From NCBI RefSeq assembly GCF_004087915.1, contig NZ_CP035108.1:930001-994000 (forward strand): 64,000 bases of DNA, in the 5' to 3' direction. The position numbers and the translations under genes are program-made. Origin of the DNA: Geovibrio thiophilus (lineage in GTDB: Bacteria; Chrysiogenota; Deferribacteres; Deferribacterales; Geovibrionaceae). Positions 26,735 to 34,659 of this stretch are shown here, one piece after another. Position 1 is the first letter of the stretch, and every line of letters starts with the position of its first letter. Below the pieces are notes generated by a model, which did no database searches, had not been told where the DNA came from, and saw nothing but the letters and a program-made list of their open reading frames with translations.

Positions 26735-28027
26735 ATGACAACAAAACCTATAAGAGGGCTTGAACGTTATTATGAATACAGAGAGCGCTGGAAAGCGATA
26801 ATATCTGATATGGAAAAGTCTCCAGTTCCTAATCCTGCTCTTCTTGCTCTTTTCAGGCTCTTTCTGGAAAATGATGAGAAAACGATTGATTGCGCTGAAA
26901 ATAACAAGCCTTTTCTCTCAAGCTGGTACGGCAATGCGCCGGAGATTTATGCTGCCATGGGAATACATTATATCTGTGTTGTGGATAACCTGCTTGCACA
27001 TCAATCTTTTACAGATGACCTAGCCGGAATCGACGCAAATATTGTACCGGATGATATGTGCGGACTGATTAAACTCGGAGCCTACGCAGTTGAAAAAGGG
27101 CTGGTTCCCACTCCCACAGGAATGATTGCTATGCTTGAACCGTGTGATGCCCAGTCTGTTCTCCATGAGTCGTGGATTAACAACGACGCATGGAAAGATG
27201 TGCCGTATTTCGCGCTTGATCCCGCATACAGAAGCGGAAAAGAGGATTTTGAGTACTTTGTCGGTGAACTGAGGAGAATGATTGCGTTTCTGGAAAACCT
27301 TACCGGAATCAAGCTTGACTGGAACAGGCTTCGTGAAGTGATCGAAGAAACCAACAAGCAATATGAAATATGGGATGAATATAACCAGCTCAGGAGAGCC
27401 GTTCCATGTCCCGGCGGTTCTTTTCAGGGTTCAGGTATAGGCTGGGCAATTTCTCAGCATATTATGGCAGGCCACCCCGGGGCTACTGATCTGTTCAGAA
27501 TGCTTCTTGCTGACGAGGAATCCAGATATAAAGCTAATAAAGGCTGGCTTGAGAAGGAAAACAGCAGAGTGCTGTGGGCGGATCTGATCGGAACAGTTAA
27601 CGCTCCGATTGGAGAATGGCTTGAAAAAGAACACGGAACGGTCGTTGTTCAGGATTTTCAGGGCTATACTCCATATTCCCATATAGACACCTCGACAGAA
27701 GAAAGCATGCTGCTGGGATTGGCTAAGCGTAACCTTGCGGAAGTGCCTATGATCAGGCAGGCGCGGGGGAATGTGGATGTATTCATTGAGGATGTGATCA
27801 GGATAGTTGAAGATTACAAGATTGATTGTGTATTTTTCCCCGGTCATGTGGGACATAAGGATCAGTCTGCGTCTGTAGGCTTTTTGAGAGAAGCATGCAG
27901 GGAACTCGGAGTTCCTCTTCTGGTTTTGACCATGGATATTTTTGATCCGCGCTATTTGCCTATGGATAAATTCACACATATTGTCAATGAGTTTTTTGAG
28001 ACTCATAAACTGGGCAAATTTAAATAA
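26735..28027 (+). CDS. 2-hydroxyacyl-CoA dehydratase/benzoyl-CoA reductase-like subunit B
   Basis: 430 residues, same superfamily as the preceding gene and likely its heterodimer partner. LSSWYGNAPEIYAAMGIHYI opens the domain. Two cluster-type cysteines are seen (DDMCGLIKLGAYAV, Cys109; LEPCDAQSVL, Cys137). At the third expected position the sequence reads FFPGHVGHKDQSA, His instead of Cys, so cluster ligation in this subunit may be unusual. The ATG at 26735 follows GGAGG; an upstream in-frame ATG overlaps subunit A and has no ribosome-binding site. Confidence 0.78.
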   Translation: MTTKPIRGLERYYEYRERWKAIISDMEKSPVPNPALLALFRLFLENDEKTIDCAENNKPFLSSWYGNAPEIYAAMGIHYICVVDNLLAHQSFTDDLAGIDANIVPDDMCGLIKLGAYAVEKGLVPTPTGMIAMLEPCDAQSVLHESWINNDAWKDVPYFALDPAYRSGKEDFEYFVGELRRMIAFLENLTGIKLDWNRLREVIEETNKQYEIWDEYNQLRRAVPCPGGSFQGSGIGWAISQHIMAGHPGATDLFRMLLADEESRYKANKGWLEKENSRVLWADLIGTVNAPIGEWLEKEHGTVVVQDFQGYTPYSHIDTSTEESMLLGLAKRNLAEVPMIRQARGNVDVFIEDVIRIVEDYKIDCVFFPGHVGHKDQSASVGFLREACRELGVPLLVLTMDIFDPRYLPMDKFTHIVNEFFETHKLGKFK

Positions 28028-28052
28028 ACTTATCTGAAAATTCAAGGATACC

Positions 28053-28079
28053 GCTGATCAGCAGAGATTGCTGATCAGC
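28053..28079 (+). other. Intercistronic hairpin of two palindromes
   Basis: GCTGATCAGCA (28053-28063) and TGCTGATCAGC (28069-28079) are an 11-bp inverted repeat, and each arm contains the self-complementary GCTGATCAGC. It lies between subunit B and the activase gene and may set their relative expression: activases are needed in small amounts. Confidence 0.5.
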
Positions 28080-28101
28080 ATAAAAAATTTGGAGAGGACG
28101 A

Positions 28102-28893
28102 ATGTTTGTTGCGGGCATAGATTTAGGTTCAGCCACCGGAAAAGTTGTCATAATGGAGAACGACAGGGTAGCTTCAACCGTGGTGATACGTTCAACCGCA
28201 AGCCCTGAAAAAACTGCCGCATTAGCCATTGAGGAAGCTGCATCCAAAATAGGGCTGAAAGCTGTTTCTGATCTCGAATACATAGTCGGAACAGGCTACG
28301 GCAGAAGCGGTGTTTCGTTTATAACTGAAAATATCTCTGAGATAACCTGCCATGCAAAAGGTGCGCACTGGCTGAACCCGGGCATCAGAACCGTAATAGA
28401 TGTCGGTGGTCAGGATTGTAAAGTTATTTCTGTGAACGCTGACGGTAAGGTTATTGAGTTTGCTATGAATGATAAGTGCGCAGCGGGAACAGGCAAGTTT
28501 TTTGAAGCAATGGCGAGAACACTTGACTGTTCTTTGGATGAATTTGCTGCACTGGCATTGAGATCAGGAAATCCATGCTCAATCACAAAACAGTGCAGTG
28601 TATTTGCGGAATCAGAAGTTATTACCCTCATAAATAACGGAGAAAGGCAGGAAGACATAGCCGGCGGGCTTATTGATTCAATTGTCCGCAGGCTGCTTTC
28701 AATGATTTACCGTGTCGGAGCTGTTCCTCAAGTCGTTCTTACGGGCGGATGCGCAAGAAACATGGCACTCGTGAAAAGTCTGGAAGTCAGTCTGGGTATT
28801 CCCGTTATAAGAACAAAAGAGGATCCGCAGATTACCGGCGCTTTAGGCGCGGCTTTATTTGCTCAGGCAAAGGCTTTGATACAAAATAAATAA
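28102..28893 (+). CDS. ATP-dependent activase (BadF/BadG/BcrA/BcrD, HgdC family)
   Basis: 263 residues of the ASKHA ATPase fold. GIDLGSATGKVVIMENDRV is the phosphate loop, VIDVGGQDCKVISV the second phosphate motif, and VLTGGCARNMALV the adenosine motif. The two cysteines that hold the homodimer-bridging [4Fe-4S] cluster appear in NDKCAAGTGKF and KQCSVFAESE. It hydrolyses ATP to fire single low-potential electrons into the HgdAB-like partner encoded just upstream. GGAGAGG precedes the ATG. Confidence 0.9.
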   Translation: MFVAGIDLGSATGKVVIMENDRVASTVVIRSTASPEKTAALAIEEAASKIGLKAVSDLEYIVGTGYGRSGVSFITENISEITCHAKGAHWLNPGIRTVIDVGGQDCKVISVNADGKVIEFAMNDKCAAGTGKFFEAMARTLDCSLDEFAALALRSGNPCSITKQCSVFAESEVITLINNGERQEDIAGGLIDSIVRRLLSMIYRVGAVPQVVLTGGCARNMALVKSLEVSLGIPVIRTKEDPQITGALGAALFAQAKALIQNK

Positions 28894-28896
28894 AAT

Positions 28897-29667
28897 GTGC
28901 GGTGGATTGTGTCAGATTTCGACCATTATATAAACTGTGTTTCATCTTTAATCAGTGAGTTTGTGTCAGAAGGGAAAAACTGCAAGATTCTCTCCTGCGA
29001 TGCTGAAAACAGCCATGCGCTTTTGCAGATCAAATCAGAAAAAAGGGCGGGCTCGGGTCTTGTAATGAAGTCTGAAACATTTCTTGAGCTGGGCGGACCT
29101 GTTTCAGGCTCGTGCAATCTGTCTCTTTATTCCATAAATGAACAGTTGGTCAAGGACGGCAGAATCCGTCTTATCGGACCGGATGTTCATGAATGCAGCG
29201 GAGAGAGTTCTTTCGGACAGATTGTTATTGTCGCAGGGAAAAAATTGACGGATGAGGATTATCTTGATTTGCAGAGATCTGTATACACAGGAGAACAAAT
29301 AGAAGGTTATATGATGAAAAGTACAACTGGACATATTTGGTCAAGAATAAGCAGGGATGCCGCTGCAAAAGGTTTTGATTTTAAGTTTCTCGGAACCGCA
29401 CTGGTCAATATCATAAAATTAAAAATGCCATCTGTTGCTTCTGCTGAGATAGTCTTTGTCACTTCTTCAAAAAAAGATATTGAGAAACTTAATCAGATAA
29501 AGATGAAAGTTTCTGAAATTTATCAGCAAATCAAAGAGAAAAAATGGAAGCAGAGGGGGGTTGATATTTATCAGTGTGCTTTTCATGGAAACTGCAGCTC
29601 CTGTAAGGATAAACCGATTTGCGATGAAGTTAACAGAATTTCCAGCGCAAGAAAAAAAGTTGTGTAA
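28897..29667 (+). CDS. Mini acetyl-CoA synthase (CdhC/AcsB)-like protein
   Basis: 256 residues. The stretch LELGGPVSGSCNLSLYS, GRIRLIGPDVHE, IVIVAGKKL, IEGYMMKSTTGHIWSRISRD, KGFDFKFLGTALVNIIKL and AEIVFVTSSKKDIEKL follows, in order, the middle domain of acetyl-CoA synthase and archaeal CdhC (ELGGPK, IGPD, V.VAGK, EG.MH...IW.RIS, G.K...IG..L...K, I..V.V.F.TD). The usual A-cluster domain is missing. In its place the last 35 residues hold CAFHGNCSSCKDKPIC, four cysteines that could bind a metal cluster. It sits between an activase and a nickel ATPase gene. Function unknown. Start codon GTG at 28897 or 28909. Confidence 0.7.
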   Translation: MRWIVSDFDHYINCVSSLISEFVSEGKNCKILSCDAENSHALLQIKSEKRAGSGLVMKSETFLELGGPVSGSCNLSLYSINEQLVKDGRIRLIGPDVHECSGESSFGQIVIVAGKKLTDEDYLDLQRSVYTGEQIEGYMMKSTTGHIWSRISRDAAAKGFDFKFLGTALVNIIKLKMPSVASAEIVFVTSSKKDIEKLNQIKMKVSEIYQQIKEKKWKQRGVDIYQCAFHGNCSSCKDKPICDEVNRISSARKKVV

Positions 29668-29696
29668 ATTGTGTGCGGGAATATTAGGAGTAAATA

Positions 29697-30503
29697 ATGA
29701 AATCTGATAAAGAATTACTTTGCAGGAATACAAGAATCTATGCCGTCTGCGGTAAAGGCGGTGTGGGGAAAACCGCTTTTACCGCCTTACTTACAAGAGC
29801 ATTGGCTGAAAGAAAATCTACGGGAAGACTTTTAGTGATAGACGCTGATCCTGCATTAGGACTTGCCAATGCTTTGGGCATTAAAATCTCAAAAACAATC
29901 GGACAGGTGAGAGAAGCTGTTATTCAAACAGCAAAGGACGGCATTGAAACGGAAATTCAGGAAATGGCCGGTATGTTGGACTATTTGCTGCTTGAAACAC
30001 TTGTTGAAGGAAACGGTTTTGCTCTTTTGGCTATGGGGCGCTCTGAGTCAATGGGCTGCTATTGCTCAGTGAATAATCTTTTACGAGATGCGATAAACGA
30101 ACTATCTGATAAGTTTGACACAATCTTGATAGATGGGGAGGCAGGTCTGGAACAGATAAACAGGCAGGTTGTTGAAACGCTTGATTATCTCATTATTCTT
30201 TCAGATTCATCGGCTAGGGGGCTACAGACAGTCGGTCTTATAAAAAAAATGACAGAAGAAGATAAAGTGATTTCATGCAAAAGCATCGGGCTGGTTTTCA
30301 ACAGAGTGAATAGTATTAACGAAATGCTCCGCCGTACCGCAAATGAAATTGGTATAAATATTCTTGGAGTAATTCCAAACAGCGAACAACTGGCTGATTT
30401 TGATATGCGCAGCATTGCTTTGACAGGTTTGCCCAAGCATAATGAGGCGTATGAGGCAATCGACACTATACTTGAGCAGCTTATCAATAGAGCGAATTTT
30501 TAA
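29697..30503 (+). CDS. CooC/AcsF-type nickel-insertion ATPase
   Basis: 268 residues of the MinD/ParA-like P-loop family. VCGKGGVGKTAF is the deviant Walker A and VIDADPALGLANALG follows. MGCYCSVNNLLRDAI matches the CooC signature with the CxC metal site at the dimer interface. TILIDGEAGLEQINRQ is Walker B. Such proteins insert nickel into CO dehydrogenase or acetyl-CoA synthase. No CODH is visible here, so its client is probably the mini ACS-like protein immediately upstream, or the dehydratase-like pair. AGGAG lies 6 bases before the ATG. Confidence 0.87.
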   Translation: MKSDKELLCRNTRIYAVCGKGGVGKTAFTALLTRALAERKSTGRLLVIDADPALGLANALGIKISKTIGQVREAVIQTAKDGIETEIQEMAGMLDYLLLETLVEGNGFALLAMGRSESMGCYCSVNNLLRDAINELSDKFDTILIDGEAGLEQINRQVVETLDYLIILSDSSARGLQTVGLIKKMTEEDKVISCKSIGLVFNRVNSINEMLRRTANEIGINILGVIPNSEQLADFDMRSIALTGLPKHNEAYEAIDTILEQLINRANF

Positions 30504-30666
30504 AACAGATGTGCATGTCTATACGATTTACTGCAATGTATAAAAAGATGGGAGAAGGATGGATATCCCAGCAGAAACCAATCACCATCTTCTGCGCAGT
30601 TTTCAAATTTCTTGAGCTATGCCTTTGTATAGATTAATTTTTTGCCATACTCCATGATGGAGCGGT

Positions 30667-30753
30667 TCATGACCGATTTCTTATTTTTGTAACCTTACGA
30701 ATTGCACTGTTAAGTGATTTTATTGCATTGTGGCATAAGTTGTTGGGTATTTC
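30667..30753 (-). pseudogene. Remnant of an IS256-family (mutator) transposase
   Basis: On the minus strand this encodes IPNNLCHNAIKSLNSAIRK followed by VTKIRNRS and a stop. It corresponds to the conserved block of IS256 transposases around TTNxIESLNRxIRKVTKxR. No other part of the gene is recognisable. It marks old insertion activity next to the island border. Confidence 0.65.
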
Positions 30754-30783
30754 ATCTGGTCGTCAAACGAGAGAAAACAGAGT

Positions 30784-30797
30784 AATGGAGGCGGCGG
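30784..30797. repeat. Left attachment site candidate (attL)
   Basis: AATGGAGGCGGCGG, identical to 56634-56647 at the 3' end of ssrA. The flanks on both sides differ, as expected for the core of an integrase crossover. Confidence 0.72.
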
Positions 30798-31114
30798 TTC
30801 CATTATATTGGATTTTGCTGTCCGAAAATGGATTTTAAATTAGTGTAAGTTATTGTTGAATATTAATTGATGATTTTTACTCCGGTTTTCTGATTATCCA
30901 TATCCGGACAGATTTTCCCATATTTTAGGCACCGTTTTGGGCACTAAATTTTGCCCCTGAAAATCAAAACTGCAAAAACGATATGTCCGTTTTCGGACTT
31001 GGAATCCATGTCTGGACACAGTTTTATATATCATTTTCATTCCTTAAAGTCCATATCCGGATTGCGGTTCGATTTCTAGATGCGAAATCAAATTCTGAGA
31101 TATGATTCTGATAT

Positions 31115-31216
31115 GCGGTGAAAACAGATATTAAATACCGCATAGTGTACGGTGAATAACTGTTGCTTTTGCGGTGAATAATAGTTATATTTACATTAAA
31201 ATTTGCGGTGAATATT
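31115..31216 (+). promoter_or_regulatory. Repeated GCGGTGAAT boxes in the Fic gene promoter
   Basis: Four direct copies of (G)CGGTGAA(TA) stand at 31115, 31150, 31171 and 31205. The last overlaps the ribosome-binding site of the Fic gene. They are likely operator sites for autoregulation by the Fic protein's C-terminal winged helix. Confidence 0.5.
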
Positions 31217-32323
31217 ATGTGGATATATGAGCAGAGCGATTGGCCTCACTTCAAATGGAATGCAGAAGCTTTAGCATACAAGCTTGCTGATATTCGTTAC
31301 AGACAAGGACTTCTTCTTGGAAAGATGGCTGGGATCGGGTTTGATTTAAAGCAGGAGGCAAGCTTAAAAACTTTGACCAGTGATATTGTAACTTCTTCGG
31401 CAATTGAAGGTGAACTCCTCAACCGGGAAGAAGTACGTTCATCTATTGCACGCAGGCTTGGAATCGATATTGCAGGGCTTGTTCCTGCCAGCAGGAATAT
31501 CGATGGTTTTGTGGAAATGATGATTGATGCTACCCATAATTTTTCTCGAGATTTAACTGAAGAAAGACTTTTTGCATGGCATTCTGCATTGTTTCCTACC
31601 GGTCGAAGCGGAATGTACAAAATTGCTGTCGGACAGTGGCGAACACCAGAGTCTGGTGCAATGCAGGTTGTTTCCGGTGCAGTAGGACGTGAAAAGATAC
31701 ATTTCGAAGCCCCACATGCAGATAAAATTTCTGACGAAATGGTTGCTTTCTTAAATTGGTTCAATTCTGATACCACTCTTGATCCCATCATAAAAGCAGG
31801 AGTTGCCCATCTTTGGTTTGTTACCATTCATCCTTTTGAAGACGGCAACGGCCGCATAGCCCGTGCTATTACTGACATGCTTCTTGCCCGTGCAGATGGT
31901 ATTTCTGAGCGTTTTTACAGTCTTTCAAGCCAGATTGAGGCAGAGCGTAAAGACTACTATTTTCAGCTTGAGCGCCAACAGAAGGGAGCTACTGATGTAA
32001 CCGGATGGCTTGAGTGGTTTCTGGGCTGTCTTGGCCGTGCCTTGGAGCGTGCTGAGGATAATTTGAAGTCCATTATTTACAAAACAGAACTGTGGAATCA
32101 TTTCAAGCAGTTTTCAGTTAATGAGCGTCAGCGGATGATAATTAATTTAATGCTTGACGACAGCTTTGAAGGATATATGAACACCTCAAAATATGCTAAG
32201 CTCGCCAAATGTTCCAATGATACGGCTTTGAGAGACATTCAGGAGTTGAAGGCTTACGGTGTGTTTATCCAAAACATTGCAGGTGGGCGGAGCACAAGCT
32301 ACCGTTTGCGGGATCCTGTGTAG
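31217..32323 (+). CDS. Fic-family AMP-transferase (class II) with N-terminal DUF4172 and C-terminal winged helix
   Basis: About 368 residues. The N-terminal block WIYEQSDWPHFKWNAEAL is DUF4172. TSSAIEGELLN is the class II inhibitory helix ([S/T]xxxE[G/N]). HPFEDGNGRIAR is the complete catalytic Fic motif, so AMPylation activity is expected but self-inhibited. Residues about 305-365 look like a winged helix (MNTSKYAKLAKCSNDTALRDIQEL). I chose the ATG at 31217, six bases after GGTG. Cytoplasmic; target unknown. First gene of the island after attL. Confidence 0.9.
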   Translation: MWIYEQSDWPHFKWNAEALAYKLADIRYRQGLLLGKMAGIGFDLKQEASLKTLTSDIVTSSAIEGELLNREEVRSSIARRLGIDIAGLVPASRNIDGFVEMMIDATHNFSRDLTEERLFAWHSALFPTGRSGMYKIAVGQWRTPESGAMQVVSGAVGREKIHFEAPHADKISDEMVAFLNWFNSDTTLDPIIKAGVAHLWFVTIHPFEDGNGRIARAITDMLLARADGISERFYSLSSQIEAERKDYYFQLERQQKGATDVTGWLEWFLGCLGRALERAEDNLKSIIYKTELWNHFKQFSVNERQRMIINLMLDDSFEGYMNTSKYAKLAKCSNDTALRDIQELKAYGVFIQNIAGGRSTSYRLRDPV

Positions 32324-32335
32324 TTGGGAGAAAAT

Positions 32336-32689
32336 GTGCACATGAAAATAAAATTCAGGGCATGGTTTACCGGTGATATTGAGTTGGGTAAAACTCTCAA
32401 ATTCATCTGGTGCAAGACAGAAGGGGATATAAGGCTTGTAATGGAAAATGATGAAGAGATTTCTTATTCGCTTGAGATGGTTCTTCTTGATGACGATTGG
32501 ATAAAGGAGCTGTTTGTCGGGTTAAAGGACATAAACGGTAAAGAAATCTACGAAGGTGACATCGTTCGCTTTAATCAGTCGGGAGAGATCTTTGAGGTAA
32601 AATATGACGGACAGGCTTTTTATCTTGATAATTTAAATATATCTGAAATAATAGGCAACATACATGAAGAGGGGGCTGGATTAAGATAA
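32336..32689 (+). CDS. YopX-family protein
   Basis: About 118 residues. KIKFRAWFTGD at the start and LKDINGKEIYEGDIVRF ... IIGNIHEE at the end are the signature of YopX proteins, common small proteins of phages and plasmids. GTG at 32336 (5 bases after GGGAG) or ATG at 32342 could be the start. It begins directly after the Fic gene, likely cotranscribed. Function unknown. Confidence 0.8.
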   Translation: MHMKIKFRAWFTGDIELGKTLKFIWCKTEGDIRLVMENDEEISYSLEMVLLDDDWIKELFVGLKDINGKEIYEGDIVRFNQSGEIFEVKYDGQAFYLDNLNISEIIGNIHEEGAGLR

Positions 32690-32707
32690 AATATTTATCC
32701 TCTATAG

Positions 32708-32770
32708 ACGATATTTGGCAATTATCCTTTTTGAGGTATATTTAAGGTATATCCTCTAAGGATGATAATT
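32708..32770 (+). repeat. Duplicated hip promoter/operator, copy 1
   Basis: The segment around ATTTGGCAATTATCCTTTTT and TATATCCTCTAAGGATGATAA is nearly identical to 46083-46140 in front of the intact hipBA. It contains TATCC/AAGGATA-type arms that HipB repressors bind. Confidence 0.65.
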
Positions 32771-32921
32771 ATGCAAGATCAGGTTATAACACCTGCAAGA
32801 AGTCTTTGTCAGCCTGTTGAAGCATTTCGTGAGAAAAAAAGGGCTTACGCAAAAGGCATTGGCGGATCTGGTCGGTGTCAAGCAGTCAAGTGTTTCCAAT
32901 ATAGAAAGTAGTTCTTCATAG
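32771..32921 (+). pseudogene. Frameshifted hipB copy
   Basis: ATGCAAGATCAGGTTATAAC and the following sequence parallel hipB at 46141 (EAFREKK then, in another frame, LTQKALADLVGVKQSSVSNIE). A shift in the AAAAAAAGGGC run and an early stop destroy the reading frame, and the rest of hipB and hipA is missing. The promoter copy upstream is well kept, so it could still titrate the HipB of the complete module. Confidence 0.75.
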
Positions 32922-33059
32922 TTGATGCAAAACCAATAATCTTTTGATTTCTTAGCATATCTCCGAAAGCTTCTAAATTTATTTTTCTTAAAAAAATCTA
33001 CGCCTCTTCCGTATCTGGAAAACTCTCATGTTATCGTTTCTAAAATCAGGGAGGCAGGA

Positions 33060-33227
33060 ATGAAAACCGAAGAACTCTTTGAAAGAATATTCAAGGCTCT
33101 TGAAAGTAAATATAACGACGACAATAGGTTTGAAGACAACATAAAGTTCAAACTTGAAGAGGCTGTTCTGGACAGTAAATCGGAATATGAGCTGAAAGCC
33201 ATTTTGGAGAAATTCAGCTTAAAATAA
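33060..33227 (+). CDS. Small helical protein, unknown
   Basis: 55 residues (MKTEELFERIFKALESKYND...), strongly charged and probably all helix. GGGAGG lies 7 bases before the ATG, which supports translation. I do not recognise it. It is 12 bp upstream of another tiny gene, so the pair may be an operon. Confidence 0.5.
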   Translation: MKTEELFERIFKALESKYNDDNRFEDNIKFKLEEAVLDSKSEYELKAILEKFSLK

Positions 33228-33239
33228 AAGAAGGAAGTT

Positions 33240-33359
33240 ATGAGTGCATTAAAATACTTTATACTTGGTGCAATAACCGGCGTGGTTGGAATTGGTGCTG
33301 CAGCATTGATAAGTGAGAAGGTGAGCGGAGACGGACTCTCTTATGTAAACGATTCATAG
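33240..33359 (+). CDS. Small single-span membrane protein
   Basis: 39 residues with one hydrophobic helix (YFILGAITGVVGIGAAALI) and a short polar tail. AAGGAAG precedes the ATG. Unknown function; its size and partner gene would also fit a small membrane toxin with a neighbour, but nothing proves this. It ends just before an IS481 element. Confidence 0.5.
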   Translation: MSALKYFILGAITGVVGIGAAALISEKVSGDGLSYVNDS

Positions 33360-33366
33360 GAGAAAT

Positions 33367-34633
33367 TGTTGACTACATAAAATGATTTAGGACAAAAATC
33401 GTTCTGAATTACATTAAGTGAAATAGTCACGACTTAATCTTTCACATAATGGTTTAACAAGCGGTGAGCCATAAGTTATCCTCTATGGGTTCGGGCAGAA
33501 CACATAGGAGGAAATAACAATGACTCACCAAGAAAAACTTATCAGAAATAAGCTCGGTTTACTAGAGCTTGGTTCCTATCTCAAGAATGTATCAGAAGCT
33601 TGCAGAGTAATGGGCTACAGCAGAGACACATTCTATCGTGTAAAGAATGCCTATGATAACGGCGGGGTAGACGCTTTAGTTGAACAAACCCGCCGGAAAC
33701 CTAACACCAAGAACAGAGTTCCTGAAGAAGTTGAAGCTACTGTATTGGAGTTTACCCTTGAAGAGCCGTCTTATGGTCAGAAGAGAGCCAGTGACGAGCT
33801 TAGGAAGCGTGGAACGTTTATCTCTGCTGGCGGTATACGCTGTGTCTGGCTCAGACATGGTCTGGAGACCTTTAATAAGCGTCTTCATGCTTTAGAAGAA
33901 CATGTTGCAAAGACTGGTGCTGTGCTCACAGAGAAGCAGCTTGAAACTCTTGAAAGAGCCAAAGAGGAGAAGATTGCCTGGGGCGAGATTGAGACTGAGC
34001 ATGTTGGTTACCTTGGAGCTCAGGATACTTTCTACGTTGGCACGATGAAAGGTGTCGGCAGGATTTATCAACAGACCTTCATAGATACCTATTCGGCTGT
34101 AGGCTTTGCGAAGCTCTATAACACCAAGCAGCCGATCAACTCAGCTGATATGCTCAATGACAGAGTTATACCTTTTTTTGAGTCCTACGGCGTACCTCTG
34201 CTAAGAGTTCTGACTGATCGTGGAACCGAGTACTGTGGTAAAGCTGATGCTCACGATTTCCAGTTGTTCTTAGCCCTAAATGACATCGAACACACTAAAA
34301 CCAAGGCTAAGAGCCCTCAGACGAATGGCATCTGTGAGAGATTCAACAAAACGATTCTGGATGAATTTTACAAAGTCGCTTTCAGAAAGAAAATCTATCA
34401 CAGCATAGAAGAGCTTCAGATTGACCTTGATGAATGGCTACATAAGTACAATTACGACAGAACTCATCAGGGCAAACGCTGCCAAGGCAGAACTCCTATG
34501 GAAACATTTACGGAGAATCTTTCGTTGGCAAAGGAAAAAATATTGGGTATGAATAGAGAAGAACTGACACTTATCAGTTAACTGACACCGAACCTCAAGA
34601 GGGTAACTGTCAGATTATGTCGTGGTCAGCACA
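33367..34633 (+). mobile_element. IS481-family insertion sequence
   Basis: The element is bounded by imperfect inverted ends: TGTTGACTACATAA at 33367 and, at the right, TTATGTCGTGGTCAGCACA ending at 34633. One transposase gene fills it. I cannot identify a clear target-site duplication. Confidence 0.6.
33520..34581 (+). CDS. IS481-family transposase
   Basis: 353 residues. An N-terminal HTH (LGSYLKNVSEACRVMGYSRDTFYRVKNAY) is followed by an rve integrase domain with acidic residues in TFIDTYSAVGFAK, LTDRGTEYCG and NGICERFNKTILDEFY. It appears intact. TAGGAGG precedes the ATG. Confidence 0.9.
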   Translation: MTHQEKLIRNKLGLLELGSYLKNVSEACRVMGYSRDTFYRVKNAYDNGGVDALVEQTRRKPNTKNRVPEEVEATVLEFTLEEPSYGQKRASDELRKRGTFISAGGIRCVWLRHGLETFNKRLHALEEHVAKTGAVLTEKQLETLERAKEEKIAWGEIETEHVGYLGAQDTFYVGTMKGVGRIYQQTFIDTYSAVGFAKLYNTKQPINSADMLNDRVIPFFESYGVPLLRVLTDRGTEYCGKADAHDFQLFLALNDIEHTKTKAKSPQTNGICERFNKTILDEFYKVAFRKKIYHSIEELQIDLDEWLHKYNYDRTHQGKRCQGRTPMETFTENLSLAKEKILGMNREELTLIS

Positions 34634-34659
34634 CATTAAGTCAAATACTAGTTCAAAGC

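Larger units (their letters stand above)
30504..31114. other. Non-coding stretch at left border of island
   Basis: About 610 bp without an intact gene. It holds an IS256-type transposase remnant (30667-30753) and the 14-bp ssrA-end repeat (30784-30797). From about 30830 to 31110 I see only AT-rich sequence with no convincing coding potential, and repeated TCCGGA/TCCGGAC-like hexamers (30884, 30903, 30988, 31013, 31056). Confidence 0.5.

Noticed and set aside
25534-28893. Calling the HgdAB-like pair benzoyl-CoA reductase
   Set aside because: There is no CoA ligase, ferredoxin, dienoyl-CoA hydratase or other benzoate-pathway gene in the window, and only one activase subunit instead of two.
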